From NCBI GenBank assembly GCA_932521025.1, contig OW051469.1, forward strand, positions 3,670,398 to 3,734,397: a DNA stretch of 64,000 bases, in the 5' to 3' direction. Under the pieces are notes generated by a model that worked only from the letters and a program-made list of their open reading frames with translations, had not been told where the DNA came from and did no database searches. Origin of the DNA: Oscheius onirici (taxonomy: Eukaryota > Nematoda > Chromadorea > Rhabditida > Rhabditidae). Shown here piece after piece: positions 31,975 to 42,154 of the stretch. The translations under genes were made by a program, and so were the position numbers. Each line of letters begins with the position of its first letter. Positions within the stretch are counted from its first letter, which is position 1.

Positions 31975-34900
31975 TCAGAAGTAGCGTTTTCGTGGCGTCT
32001 TCGGCGGGCCGAGAGGAGCAGCCAGGAGATCCGGACAACGTTCCATCACACGGGAAATCTGAAAATGGGCGAATTAGGAAACTTAAAAAAGACTTTTTTT
32101 GCATCATTCTAAGTGCTAATTTGTGCAGAGAAAATCAGGAAAATGTCCAGAAAGCCTAAGGACTGCTGTAATAGCATTGCAGTCTTTGAGTGGAGGAAGG
32201 GGAGCGTCATAGTCCGCCAAAGTTTTTGGACTGGAAAATTTGAAATTCAGTTTCCACGGCTCCCTTGCTTGGAAGGAGCCTGACCGAACCGGGTATGTGT
32301 TTAGTTTTCTGCTAGTTCTAAATTTCGTACCGATGTCTACGATCCACAAGTTCCGGATAACGGTACTTTCACATAACGTTGCTGCGAATCTAAAAAATAC
32401 CAGTTCCTTACCAAGTTATCCATGTAGTCGTGCATGTCCTTCAGACGCGAGTCCTTGACCTGTAGCTCGAGACGAAGACTGTCTAGTTCGGCTAGAAGAT
32501 CGTGACTTCCAGCTCCATTATCCAACTTCAAATGGAGCGGTTGTTTCGACGAGCCGAAGCCGGACGAGGCGACACTTCTGATGCTGTTGGCCCGATGGAA
32601 CGACTCGGCCGTCGAGACACTCGGAGAAATTGGCCCGGCAGTCGAACAGTTCGAAATTCCGGACATGTTGGCAGCATGGACGGACAGTGGCCTCACATCG
32701 TTGGCCTCTTCGCGGAAGTTTAAACCGCTGCCGAACGAGCTCGGTCTGGTTCTAGAATAGCAGATTTTGAGAGGAAAAAAGGAGAAAACTTACACACTGC
32801 CCGGAGGAGCGAGATAATGACTGGAAGAGTCGAAAGAGTCGTCTTGACTGGTAGCGTCAAAGCTGGCTCCGTGATTCGGGAGGGTAGATGATCTAAAATA
32901 AGCGAGTTATTTTGGTAAGAACGACTGCAAAAAGCTTCAACAAAGTTGTTAGTATTCAGCAAACTATGGACTACACGAGTTTTATCTGGAAGCATTTCAG
33001 GGAGAGAATATTTTCAACATTGAAAGTCTGGGGCAAGAACGAAGAAGTTGTTCAAATTTGAAGGCAAAGAGTGCTCAAAAGAACGTTTTTGACCATACCA
33101 AGAAAACACGGGCATTTTCAATGGCTCTTGAAAGAATTCAACCAATTCAAGCTGTTGCTTTCTACTATTAGGAAATCTAGTCACATTGAGTCGTTAGTTT
33201 CACTGAACCAAAAGGAATAACGTAAATTCAGCTCAAACTGTTAGCGAAATCTAAAAAATGACAAAAACACGCTTTTTACTGTGTTTCGTCCTGTCCACTT
33301 TGAGTGTTGCTGCTCTGAAACTTTTCTTGCTCTCCCTTTTTGAAAACTCCAAAAACAAAACGTACTTATGGAGTCCGCCAAAAGTCTTGTTGATCTTGTG
33401 CATGAATCTGTGGCTCCTGGTGCTCTTGACGCTGAAGGCGCTGACTCCACTCGCGACGGACATCGTGTCCTCGGCCTGTTTCATCTTGCCTCCGCCGCCG
33501 AGTTTCTGCATTTTCCTCTTCATCTTGTCGGCGAAACTCTCTTTTCCGAGCTCGTTCAGAGCCGAATTGGATATCGAGAGAGTCGGCTTCTCGTAATGGA
33601 AGGCAAACTGCATCTGGACTTCACCTCTGAAACCTTATTTTGAGCCAGATTTAGGAAAAACAGTTCACTTTTCCCCAGACTGCCATATTCCGTAAGAGAC
33701 GAAACTTCCCTTAGTTTCTATTTTTCCAGGTTTTATTGTTTCTAGTCCCGTATGCTAAATAGGGTCAAAGAGGTCGTAAACGACAAAGTTTGTACGAAAC
33801 AAACGAAAGAGTAAGACCTAGTAACAACATGTTCGTTTTTCGTCTTCTTCCGCGCACGTTGTTCGCATAAGTACTTGGTGAAGAAAGGAACCGAACCCCG
33901 GTGGCTCAAAGATTTGGACACAACCATCATATCTTTTTTTCGATATCAACGTGGAAATTCAAGTCTTCTACGGGTACTGTGCGGATTTAAAGCGTGTCTC
34001 CGGCTTCGAAAAATTGCTGCGAGACTAACTGCGCTGGTTCCGTCACGATTGCAGCGGGTCCCGACACGATCTCATCCCAAAATTTTTATTTTGCCATTTT
34101 CGACGGTTTACACTCGTTTTTTGGGTTCCAAACCATGTTTAATCGATTCGGCACCAAATTTTACATCAGATACATACATTCCAATAACAAAAATATAGCA
34201 GAACTGGAAGGAAAAGGCGAAAACAGCGTTTCTGTTCTTTCCTATTTTATTTTTCCTAAACACAGAAATTTTGATGTCGGAATAGTATCGGAATATCGGA
34301 ACGTACCTATCGGAACGTGGTGTATCGGAACGTGGTGGAAAATTTTATGCTGAGTCGATTAAACACGGTTTGAAAACGATAAAACGAGTGCAAAGCGTCA
34401 AAAAATCAAAAATATGCAAGATCGTGACGGGACCAATGCCAAATAGTCCTGCAGCGGTTTTGGCATAGCCGAAGGCTTCCTTTAAAGCGAGCCTCCCCCG
34501 CTACCCCCTTTTGAATTTGCGCGCGCATTTTCTTCCGACTCCTGATTCAATGGTGTAGTGGTACTCTGCGTGGTTTACTATTTTTTAAGTACTGGGTTCA
34601 GCATTTTGGCACGGTAATTGTCTTTTGCTTATTCGTTTACACGTCATATAAAACATATTAACGAAGTAGCGAGTTAGACAGTAAAAGTCTGTGCATTCGA
34701 TAATGATGCTGAAGCCAATTTATGTACCCAATCCCTGTTTCATAAAAGGATGTCGAAAGATAAACATCCCCGAGTATCCCAGAGAAATGCAAAAAACATT
34801 ATACGCATGTGGGAATCGAACCCCTGCTCATTTGTTTTACAGTCAATAATGTTATCCACTAGGTCAGTCAGCGGAGGTGGAGCCAATACTCGGCGATGCA

Positions 34901-35856
34901 CATGAGCTTCGCTAATCAGCTAATACATGGTGCTAATCAGCAAGCGGGGGAGGCTCGTTTTAAGGCATTCTGGACAATTTTCTATAAAACGAACCGGTAT
35001 TTATCGTCATCTTTCCTCTTCTTCAGAGGGAACCAAGTGTGTCCGCCGAGACGCTTCGCCTGATCAAGCGGGATTTCGACTTTGCCGATAAGATCTGCAA
35101 AAGCATTTATTTCGACAGCCCAAAAACTGAAACAAACCATTTCCTCCGAGCTTCGTCTTGTGATTGACGGCAATGTCGAGATGTGTCGACTTTTCGTTGA
35201 TCTTAAACTCGCAATTTTCGTCCCATTTGCAGTCCGTCTCGCAGTTGACGACCTCCGTAACTACGCGACTCTTCGTCGTGCCCTTGCCTTTGAGCGTAAT
35301 CGAGGCGACGGCATCTAGTGTGTTGTGGTTCTTCAAGTAGAGACCTCGGGCGCTTGAAACTGAAAGGAGGAATTGTCGGGAGATTTTAAAGAGTAGAATC
35401 ATAAAATTTTCGTTATATTCTCAGTTATAAACATTTTCAATCTTCTACAATTCTCACAAAAAACGCTACGGCATCGGCGTTTTGCATCTTCTTCCTACAT
35501 TTCCGTAGCTCTTCTCTGAGAAGAAAATTATCCAACATAATTCTAAGTTTTGACCTAAAATGACGAAAACATAATATCTGGGCTATCCTCATAAGTTTTC
35601 CGAACCCTGTGAATAGTAGTCGTTTCAAGCCATAATTAGTAGTATCTTCAAGCTTCTGTTTCTAGTCCATTTTTACCCAATTGAACGCCTGGAAAATTTT
35701 AAAAAGCTTCCATTTTCTTATTCCAACTCAATTTACATCAAATTGAAACTGAAGGCCCGAAAATTACACCGTTTGAGGAACGGTGTAATTTTCAAAAAAC
35801 TATAGGACCAAAATAAAAAAAAACTTACTATTTACAAGAAGTGTGTTGGGTTCCAT
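31975..35856 (-). CDS. Class I Rab11 family-interacting protein (C2 + Rab11-binding domain)
   Basis: Class I FIPs tether Rab11 vesicles in endosome recycling. The first exon (35829-35856, MEPNTLLVN) splices to a C2 domain: SSARGLYLKNHNTLDAVASI, WDENCEF, IGKVEIPLDQA, HTWFPLKKRK and, after a 1.35-kb intron, GEVQMQFAFHYEKP. A disordered Ser-rich middle follows. The C-terminal coiled coil LAELDSLRLELQVKDSRLKD reads on as MHDYMDNL, and after the intron at 32059-32411 as ISRVMERCPDLLAAPLGPP, reconstructing the Rab11-binding helix; the stop is 31975-31977. The join is in phase. The big C2 intron holds two mobile elements. It is last in a probable four-gene operon. Confidence 0.82.
33880..33925 (-). 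repeat. tRNA-like fragment (B-box arm)
   Basis: On the minus strand GGGGTTCGGTTCCTTTCTTC has a B-box core. The A-box side is weak. It lies within the long C2 intron, beside the fold-back element. Confidence 0.3.
33990..34483. mobile_element. Fold-back element in Rab11-FIP intron
   Basis: The left arm TTCGACGGTTTACACTCG...CATGTTTAATCGATTCGGC is mirrored by TCGATTAAACACGGTTTG...ATAAAACGAGTGCAAAGCG on the right. CGTCACGATTGCAG likewise mirrors GCAAGATCGTGACGG. Half of the same element is found at 55485-55790. There is no coding capacity. Confidence 0.7.
34486..34966. mobile_element. TIR element with tRNA-like modules, in Rab11-FIP intron
   Basis: The ends GCGAGCCTCCCCCGCT and, inverted, AGCGGGGGAGGCTCG form terminal repeats. 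Inside are tRNA-like modules: CAATGGTGTAGTGGTACTCT with GGGTTCAGC on +, and on minus GACCTAGTGGATAACA with GGGGTTCGATTCCC. Rearranged copies occupy the THOC1 intron at 42566-43168. The tRNA-like parts do not fold cleanly and are treated as part of the element. Confidence 0.72.
35758..35793. repeat. Short perfect hairpin
   Basis: GAAAATTACACCGTT and AACGGTGTAATTTTC pair perfectly around a 5-6 base loop. It lies in the first intron of the Rab11-FIP gene. Confidence 0.6.
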
Positions 35857-36163
35857 GAGTTGGTGTTCCTATTGGACTCTTCCTAAAATCATGCGTTTAA
35901 ATTAATCAAAAATCCAAGAAAGAGGCTAAAAGGGGACCGGTATCGTGCCGAGAAATCGGCTGCCAATAAGCCCTCTCTGCACCATCTCGATTGCGAAACA
36001 TCTGGAATGTAAATGGGAGGTACAAAAGGGCGATGAATAACGCCAAGTATGTGCAATTTAAACGCGTGGAAATGGCGAAATTTATAACAATTCAACAATA
36101 ACGGGGAAGAAGAAGAAAATGAAGAGCAACAACGTGTGGTCTAACAAAAAATGAAAAAGTTTT

Positions 36164-39100
36164 TTAGTCCTCTTCCTCGTCGGAGGAGGCCATGGCCAGA
36201 CGACCAGATGTGAGGCTTGTGGCCGTCTCCGGCTCTTCCTTTTCTCCGTATCTGACTGGCAGAACGACTACCTGGTTGCGGGCTTCCTTTTTCACCTGAA
36301 ATGGGGTTCATTGTGGGGAAAATGGAGCAAGGCTATACTTTCGCTAGAATTATGCAAAATGTCTAAAAATGCAGCCTAATCGTTCTCTGGGAGTAAACAC
36401 AGGCGTTTTCAAGTCGCAGCCTTACAATCTACAAAAGCGTTCAAACCTCAGCCCAAGGCACAGAATGGTGTCAGACAAACAGTAATAAAAGTGTGCTAAC
36501 TTACCCACCACCTTCCATATTTGTGTTCTTGGCCGACGGCCAGCACGAGAAGGCGTCCGTCTGCCGAAAAGCGAATGTCGTTTATGAATCCTTCCATTTG
36601 GTAGCTGATGACCTCTTCCAGGCTGCGGAAATTGTTGCTGACCTTCCAGAGACGCAGTTCACCGTCACTCGAGCCCGTAGCGACCAAATCTGAACATTTT
36701 TGTCAAATTATTCAGAAATTTAGGCTAAAATCGCAAAAAAAGGTCTGATGACTCACCAGAATAGGGCACAGCTGCCACAGAGACGATCCATCTCGGCTCT
36801 CCGCTCTCGTGTTTCCCGTGACTGAGCTGTTTTGTGACGATTGGACGCTTCTTCCATACTGACCAGACGCACAGAGTTCTGAAAGCTGATTTTGAAGGAA
36901 AAATATTGAGGAAAGGTAGGGAATGAAGTGTGTGGGGAATGATAACTCTCGAAAGGTGATAAGGCAGAAACGTCATCAAAAGAAGACAGAACAATGCCAC
37001 GATTACCCGTGTTCGCGTTTTCTTTAAAAGTTTGAGCTCGTCAGAAAAGTTCAGAGCAAAAATATTGAGATAAAATGTAAAAAAGCAGATGAGAGTCTGA
37101 TGCCCCCTTATGTTTCAAGAGGCACGCAAGTTAGGAAGCTCTCTGAAGGAGTGTGTTCAAAGGTGAACAAAAAACGGCCAGAGAGGGCGATCCCCGCGGT
37201 TTCCGGACACCGACTGTCCAGTTTCCAGCCGTACCGGACAGTCGCTATGGGTTCGCAGCGCGCAGGCATCAAATTCAGAGGAAAACAAGGCAGGGGTCAG
37301 GTCCTAGCCAAGGCATTCGGTCCTGGGACATTACAAAGTGGTCCAGATGTTTTTAAGCAGCATCTGCAAGAGACAACCAATGAATCAGCTAAGTTTATTA
37401 GTCTGCTCAGAAACAGCTTTGTTTCCTAGAGTGTCTTCGAAAAGAAAAGGGTAATCCTACAGTTTTTCTTCTCGGGACACATTTAGCACGCAAAACATTG
37501 GATACACTGCTAAAGTTAAATTTAAGCTGCTTATCGTCACTGAGTATTCAATTTTATGTTTTTGAAGCGGAAAACTGGAAGTACAGTCGCATTTTTGTGC
37601 ACATTATGGGATTTCAAAAATCAAAAGTGATATGAACTCGATGGATAAAAGCGAGACCGGAAGATCGTGGTGGCCTGTACAAATAGGAAAAAGAGCTTGC
37701 TGAAGCTGCAACTTGAAACAAAGGGAGTGGGATCGTTGGTGACCGATCGAAATAACCTGGTTTTCAGGAAGAGGCGTCAGCTGATCGAGAACAATATTGA
37801 GACTAGGGAGTGTGTGAAAAACATGGATAGAAAGAGACGGAGGATGACACAGGGTTGTTTTGTTGAAGGGAAGTCAACAAAAAAGCGATGTTTTTCAAAA
37901 TGTCTGGGTAAAATTTTGGCATTTAAAAATACGTTAGAATTCCGCAAAAATTGGTCTTTTGTAAATAAGACCTAAAACTTTAAATTGCTGCTTGAACTTC
38001 CCGAAAACCCCGATCCGTAAACACGAGAGAGACAATAGAACTGAACCAATGAAGAAAACGATAGTCCATGCGATCAACATTTCGAGACCCATGTTACACC
38101 GGGAACTGAGGTCAAAAAAAAAGCCTCTAAACCTTTCTAGCTGTCGCGTCAGGCCAAAGCTGTTAGATCATCAAAAATACACATAATGTTTTCGCCCATC
38201 CCTCAAACTAATTCCATTTGAAATTCGTCATTGTCGAGCGGTGGCTTCAGACTCAACAAAATACATATGTGGTTCATCGAGACGGAACTGTATTGTTCTG
38301 TATGAATAGGGAGAGAACATATTGACCAGCCCTATGGAGAGAGAGTGGGGGACAATAAAAACCCGTTCGTTGTACTGTAAACTGGAGAGCGGTCAAGCTG
38401 GCGGAAGAGGAACAAGAGGAGAGACAGTAACAGGAAATCAAAGAGTAAGAGACAGTGACATAACTGCAGAAAGATAGTAAAAGTAATCTATGGGGTGTGA
38501 GTTATACAGTATCAGAACACTAGTAAATGGGAGAGAGTTATGAAAAACCGTCTGGAAAAGAGAGTGACAGTAACAAGGTCCTATTGTGAGAAAAGGAGAG
38601 CGAATACAGTACTAAAAATATTGGAATAGGGTCAGAAGAGACAGCAGTGGGAAGCTACTGAACTGAGTGACAGAGAGGCGGTCAGAGAAAACTTCTGTGA
38701 CTGGTAGAGAGACAGTTACTTGAATTTAATGGAAGAGGGGGAGATAGTTACAAAAAACTACTGTACGACAATGATTGGTATTTGTGAATGAGAGTCACAT
38801 CACAGCCAATGCCAAGGTAAAAGCTGTGAGTCAGCTGACCTTAAACCACCACCCATTCGTCAAATTTACGGCTCAGAAAAAGTGTCTTCTCATATCTTAA
38901 ACTCCTCTTTCTGATTACATAACCTGTTCAAACAGAAAGGAAATTTGCCTAATCGATCAGGTATTGTTGATCAAAAAGGACTGTGTCGAGCTAAAAATGG
39001 CACATATCTCTGCCTCTTTTCAAGCACTCGGACAACAATAAAAGACGTGAAAAGAGACAGGCACAACTGCTGCGCAAACACGTCAAATCTGTGGCATCGG

Positions 39101-41916
39101 AGAGAGGGATTGCTCTCTCTCTCTCTCTCTGGAACGCCTTGAAACTGGTGCGGGAAAGAGAGGTGCGAATACTGTTTGCGTAGCAGGGAAAGGGGGGGGG
39201 TGAGGCAGAGAGCAGGCAACAAAGGTTGGAATCGGTTCAGAGTTCAGCTGTTTCTCAAAATGGGATAAAGAATATATACAGAAACTGATTCAAGCGGCTT
39301 TCACATGCCTAAAGAGAAGTGACAACAATTGAAGAAAATAATCAATCGAATGAGGCTGGAAGTACAACATATTTACGAGAACTGTCTAACTCAGCTGGTT
39401 CAACTTTTTGAGTAAAACAAAAGGATTGAATAGAATGAATTGCACCATTCCGATGTTTTTAATTAGAAAGCTTAAAAAATGGTCGCAAGAGAAGCAGAAG
39501 ACTACTTCCTGCCAGCGTATTAAACCGTGCACTTAGATGATTCTTACGAGCTCCTCTCGAGGACATTCCCAGACAAACAATGAGTTTTCACGCAGATATT
39601 TGCAGACACGTAGCCTTGAAGACTAGCCCTAAAGCATGGGCAATTAGGGCAGAGAAGTTTGTGACCAAGGCGCTCAAGTGCCATGGCAACCGGCTGGATA
39701 ATCGTGGCGCGGAAAATTAAAAGAGGACTCACCCGTCAGAAGATCCAGAGACAAAATGATCGTCGTTGAGCATGGCGACGCAGTCCATACTGACACATGA
39801 CGAGTGGCCTGTGAACATCTGAATTTTCAGTTTTTAGAGGGTAAAAACTAAAAATACCAGCTGACTCTCGTCCTCGACTTTCCAGAGGCGGCAACTGCGA
39901 TCCTGGGCTCCGGTGGAGACGCTTCGCTGCTTTTGGAGACAACTGATCGAGAGAACGGCGTCTTCGTGTCCGTACATCGTGTCCACACAGCCCATCTGGT
40001 CGAGATCCCATAGCTAAAAAATGGACTCTTCTGTAAGAAAGAGAGTAGATTTGTAAAGGGATCAGGAATTTGGGGAGTCTGAGCAGGGAGGATCAAGTTA
40101 CGCGTCTTGTCTCGCATAATCAGTTAGCTAAAAAAAGCTTGGAAGAAGTAGATTAGCTAGACGCTCTTACAGAGGACAGACATTTTTGTGTTCGGGCTGG
40201 CTACTATTTTTCCGGAAAAGGAATGGTTCTCTCGGACTAGTGAGATACTAGTGTGACAGAAAGAAAACGTTACTAAGAGCATTACAACCGCAGAAAATGA
40301 AGCGTAGGATTGCTGATCGTTCGAGAAACAGCTATTTGACTGATTTAATCGTAAACGACAAAATTTTTATTCCAGACACATTTTAAAGCCAAAAACAAGA
40401 AAACCCCGGCTTACCTTGACAGATCTGTCCCTGCTGGCACTAAAGAGGTAGTTTGTCTTCAACTGGAAGGCCAGAGCCGTAATCGGGCCTCGATGTCCGG
40501 CAAAATCGCGAACGTGTTCGAGTGTCTTGAAGTTCCAGACCTTGAGCGTCGAGTCGTGGCCTCCAGAGACGATGAAGCGTCCGTCGGACGAGATGGCGAC
40601 GGCGAAAATGTGTCCAAAGTGGGCCTTCTGCTCCAGGCCGCCCTTTTTCGTTCTCTTGATCACTCCGACCACTTTGTGCTCCGAAATACTGTCTAAACAG
40701 AGGATTTCATTGGATTTTTTCGGCCAAAGGGTTGTTGTTTGCATAATCTCGATGAACATTTAAAAAAAAGATGAAAATCCCAAGGTTTAAAGAAAACGGC
40801 CAAAAACAACCCACATTTAACGATGGAGGACTCTTTCCCGGCACTGACGATGAACTGCTTACAAGGCGAAATGGCTACAGCGACGGGACTGAATCTGTGA
40901 GCCCTGAAGCTGATCTCCCTCTCCTCATTGATGTCGGCCAAGTCGGCTAGCTCTCTCCTCAGCGTTCCAGCCTTCTGAGCGGCGTCTTCTTTCAGCAGCA
41001 GCCCGATGTCCTCGTCCTCTTTTTTTGTCTCTTCCAACTTGGCCAGAAGCTCCTTGGCCTGACGGTAGTTTCTCTCGTGGACGTCGTCGTATTCGGCGTC
41101 ACTGCCGGCCGACATGGCTGCGTCATTGCCGACGGAATCCTGAGATTTTTTTTGCATAAATTTTGGGAATTCATACCTCTTCGTCTGAACTGATTTCCGT
41201 GGCTGCCATCTGTCTCTTCCGGCGCGACAGCTTGGCCTCCTTCTCGTCGACATGTTTGCGAGCCTGAAAATGGTAAATTTGAGTTAGAAGAGCAACAGCA
41301 CACTTGGACACTTTGAAAGTTGAATGTTTGGATTTTAGAAAGCTTTGCATCTAAAGAGTAACTATTAGAAACTTTGTGTATCGAACCAAATAAAGAGGAT
41401 TACGACAACAATACAATAAAGCATAATTAGGATCTTTGTGTTTGAATTTTTTTCCAAGAAGGGGAAGCTTGTGACAACAAATCTGGCTCTTTTCCTAATT
41501 TCACCTTTATTCACTAGTTCCTTATCAAATGATCGTCGTTAGCCTCGAGATGAAGATGAAAGGAACATTGACAGAATTTTCAATATACGGATCGAAGAGC
41601 TACTGCGAAACCACCTTTAACAAATTGAAGACCATTTTTCTCAAGCGGTTTGGAGAAGAGCCGATCAATTTCACAGACGACTATCCGTGTGGCAAAGAAA
41701 TAACTCCTTCAAAGAGAAAAATATTTCTTCAGAACCCATTTTTGTGAATCTAAACCCCCTTGAATTAGTGTGCAGAAGTCTAGATCAACGGATTTGCTAA
41801 CGATCTTCCTCCGACGTCTTTGGTTGAAAAAAAAAACTCACCCCTCTTTTGACTCCTTTCTTGGCTCCTCCAGCCGTCTTCGCTTTGCCATTTGCCGGCA
41901 GGAAAAATGACGGCAT
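36164..41916 (-). CDS. rrp9: RRP9 / U3-55K WD40 protein of the U3 snoRNP
   Basis: RRP9 binds U3 snoRNA in the nucleolus and is needed for early 18S rRNA processing. The start at 41916 gives MPSFFLPANGKAKTAGGAKK, followed by a basic and acidic N terminus (MAATEISSDEE). The WD40 propeller follows: SFRAHRFSPVAVAISPCKQF, HFGHIFAVAISSDGRFIVSG, KVWNFKTLEHVRDFAGHRGP, LWDLDQMGCVDTMYGHEDAV, GAQDRSCRLWKVEDESQ, DDHFVSGSSDG, GSSDGELRLWKV. The family hallmark HKYGRWW then EARNQVVVLPVR precedes the acidic end (stop 36164-36166). An unusually large 2.85-kb intron (about 36885-39732) splits the propeller. Third gene of the probable operon. Confidence 0.92.
36885..39732. other. Large RRP9 intron with purine-rich low-complexity DNA
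   Basis: Most introns here are under 100 nt, so 2.85 kb is exceptional. From about 38290 to 38800 the + strand is rich in GAGAGACAGT- and AGTAAC-type words and poor in T. A (TC)n run lies at 39112-39132 and a G8 run near 39189. Open frames on + at 37153-37356 and 37667-37975 have no motif or splice support. No terminal repeats were found. Confidence 0.5.
41529..41747 (+). CDS. Doubtful small open frame inside an RRP9 intron
   Basis: An ATG opens 72 codons on the strand opposite RRP9, within its second intron. The frame includes KGTLTEFSIYGSKSYCETTF and ends KIFLQNPFL. There is no signal peptide, known domain or nearby poly(A) signal. It may be chance. Confidence 0.15.
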   Translation: MIVVSLEMKMKGTLTEFSIYGSKSYCETTFNKLKTIFLKRFGEEPINFTDDYPCGKEITPSKRKIFLQNPFL

Positions 41917-42013
41917 CTTTAAATTCGTTTACACATTTTTCACAACATTTTGAGATACGTAAACCTGCCATATACAGAACATTTGCACGATAGAAAAAAG
42001 TGAATATCATTAA

Positions 42014-42019
42014 TTTATT
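42014..42019 (-). terminator. Poly(A) signal of THOC1
   Basis: AATAAA on the minus strand lies about 140 bases after the THOC1 stop and about 100 bases before the RRP9 start. Possible acceptors (for example GGCAG) lie between. This is the expected layout of an intercistronic region resolved by spliced-leader trans-splicing. Confidence 0.6.
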
Positions 42020-42154
42020 TAGCATTTATCAAACGAACGAAATAACATAAAAGGGATAGAGAGATTTAGAGCCACACCCGTACGATATATGAATACACGA
42101 ATTTTAGGAACAAACAATTGGAAAAAGAGTTGAATAGAAATAGAAAAAAGAGGC

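Noticed and set aside
32116..32250. Alternative last exon of Rab11-FIP ending LSGHFPDFLCTN
   Set aside because: It has a good acceptor, but joining it to the phase-0 donor at 32412 gives an early stop, while the exon at 31975-32058 completes the Rab11-binding helix.
34800..34870. Functional tRNA on -
   Set aside because: A and B boxes are good, but the anticodon stem has mismatches, and an equal copy occurs inside the rearranged element at 43010-43080, so it is a repeat component.
37667..37975. Basic 102-codon frame inside the RRP9 intron
   Set aside because: No motif, poor start context, no splice signals; Lys/Arg bias follows the purine-rich strand.
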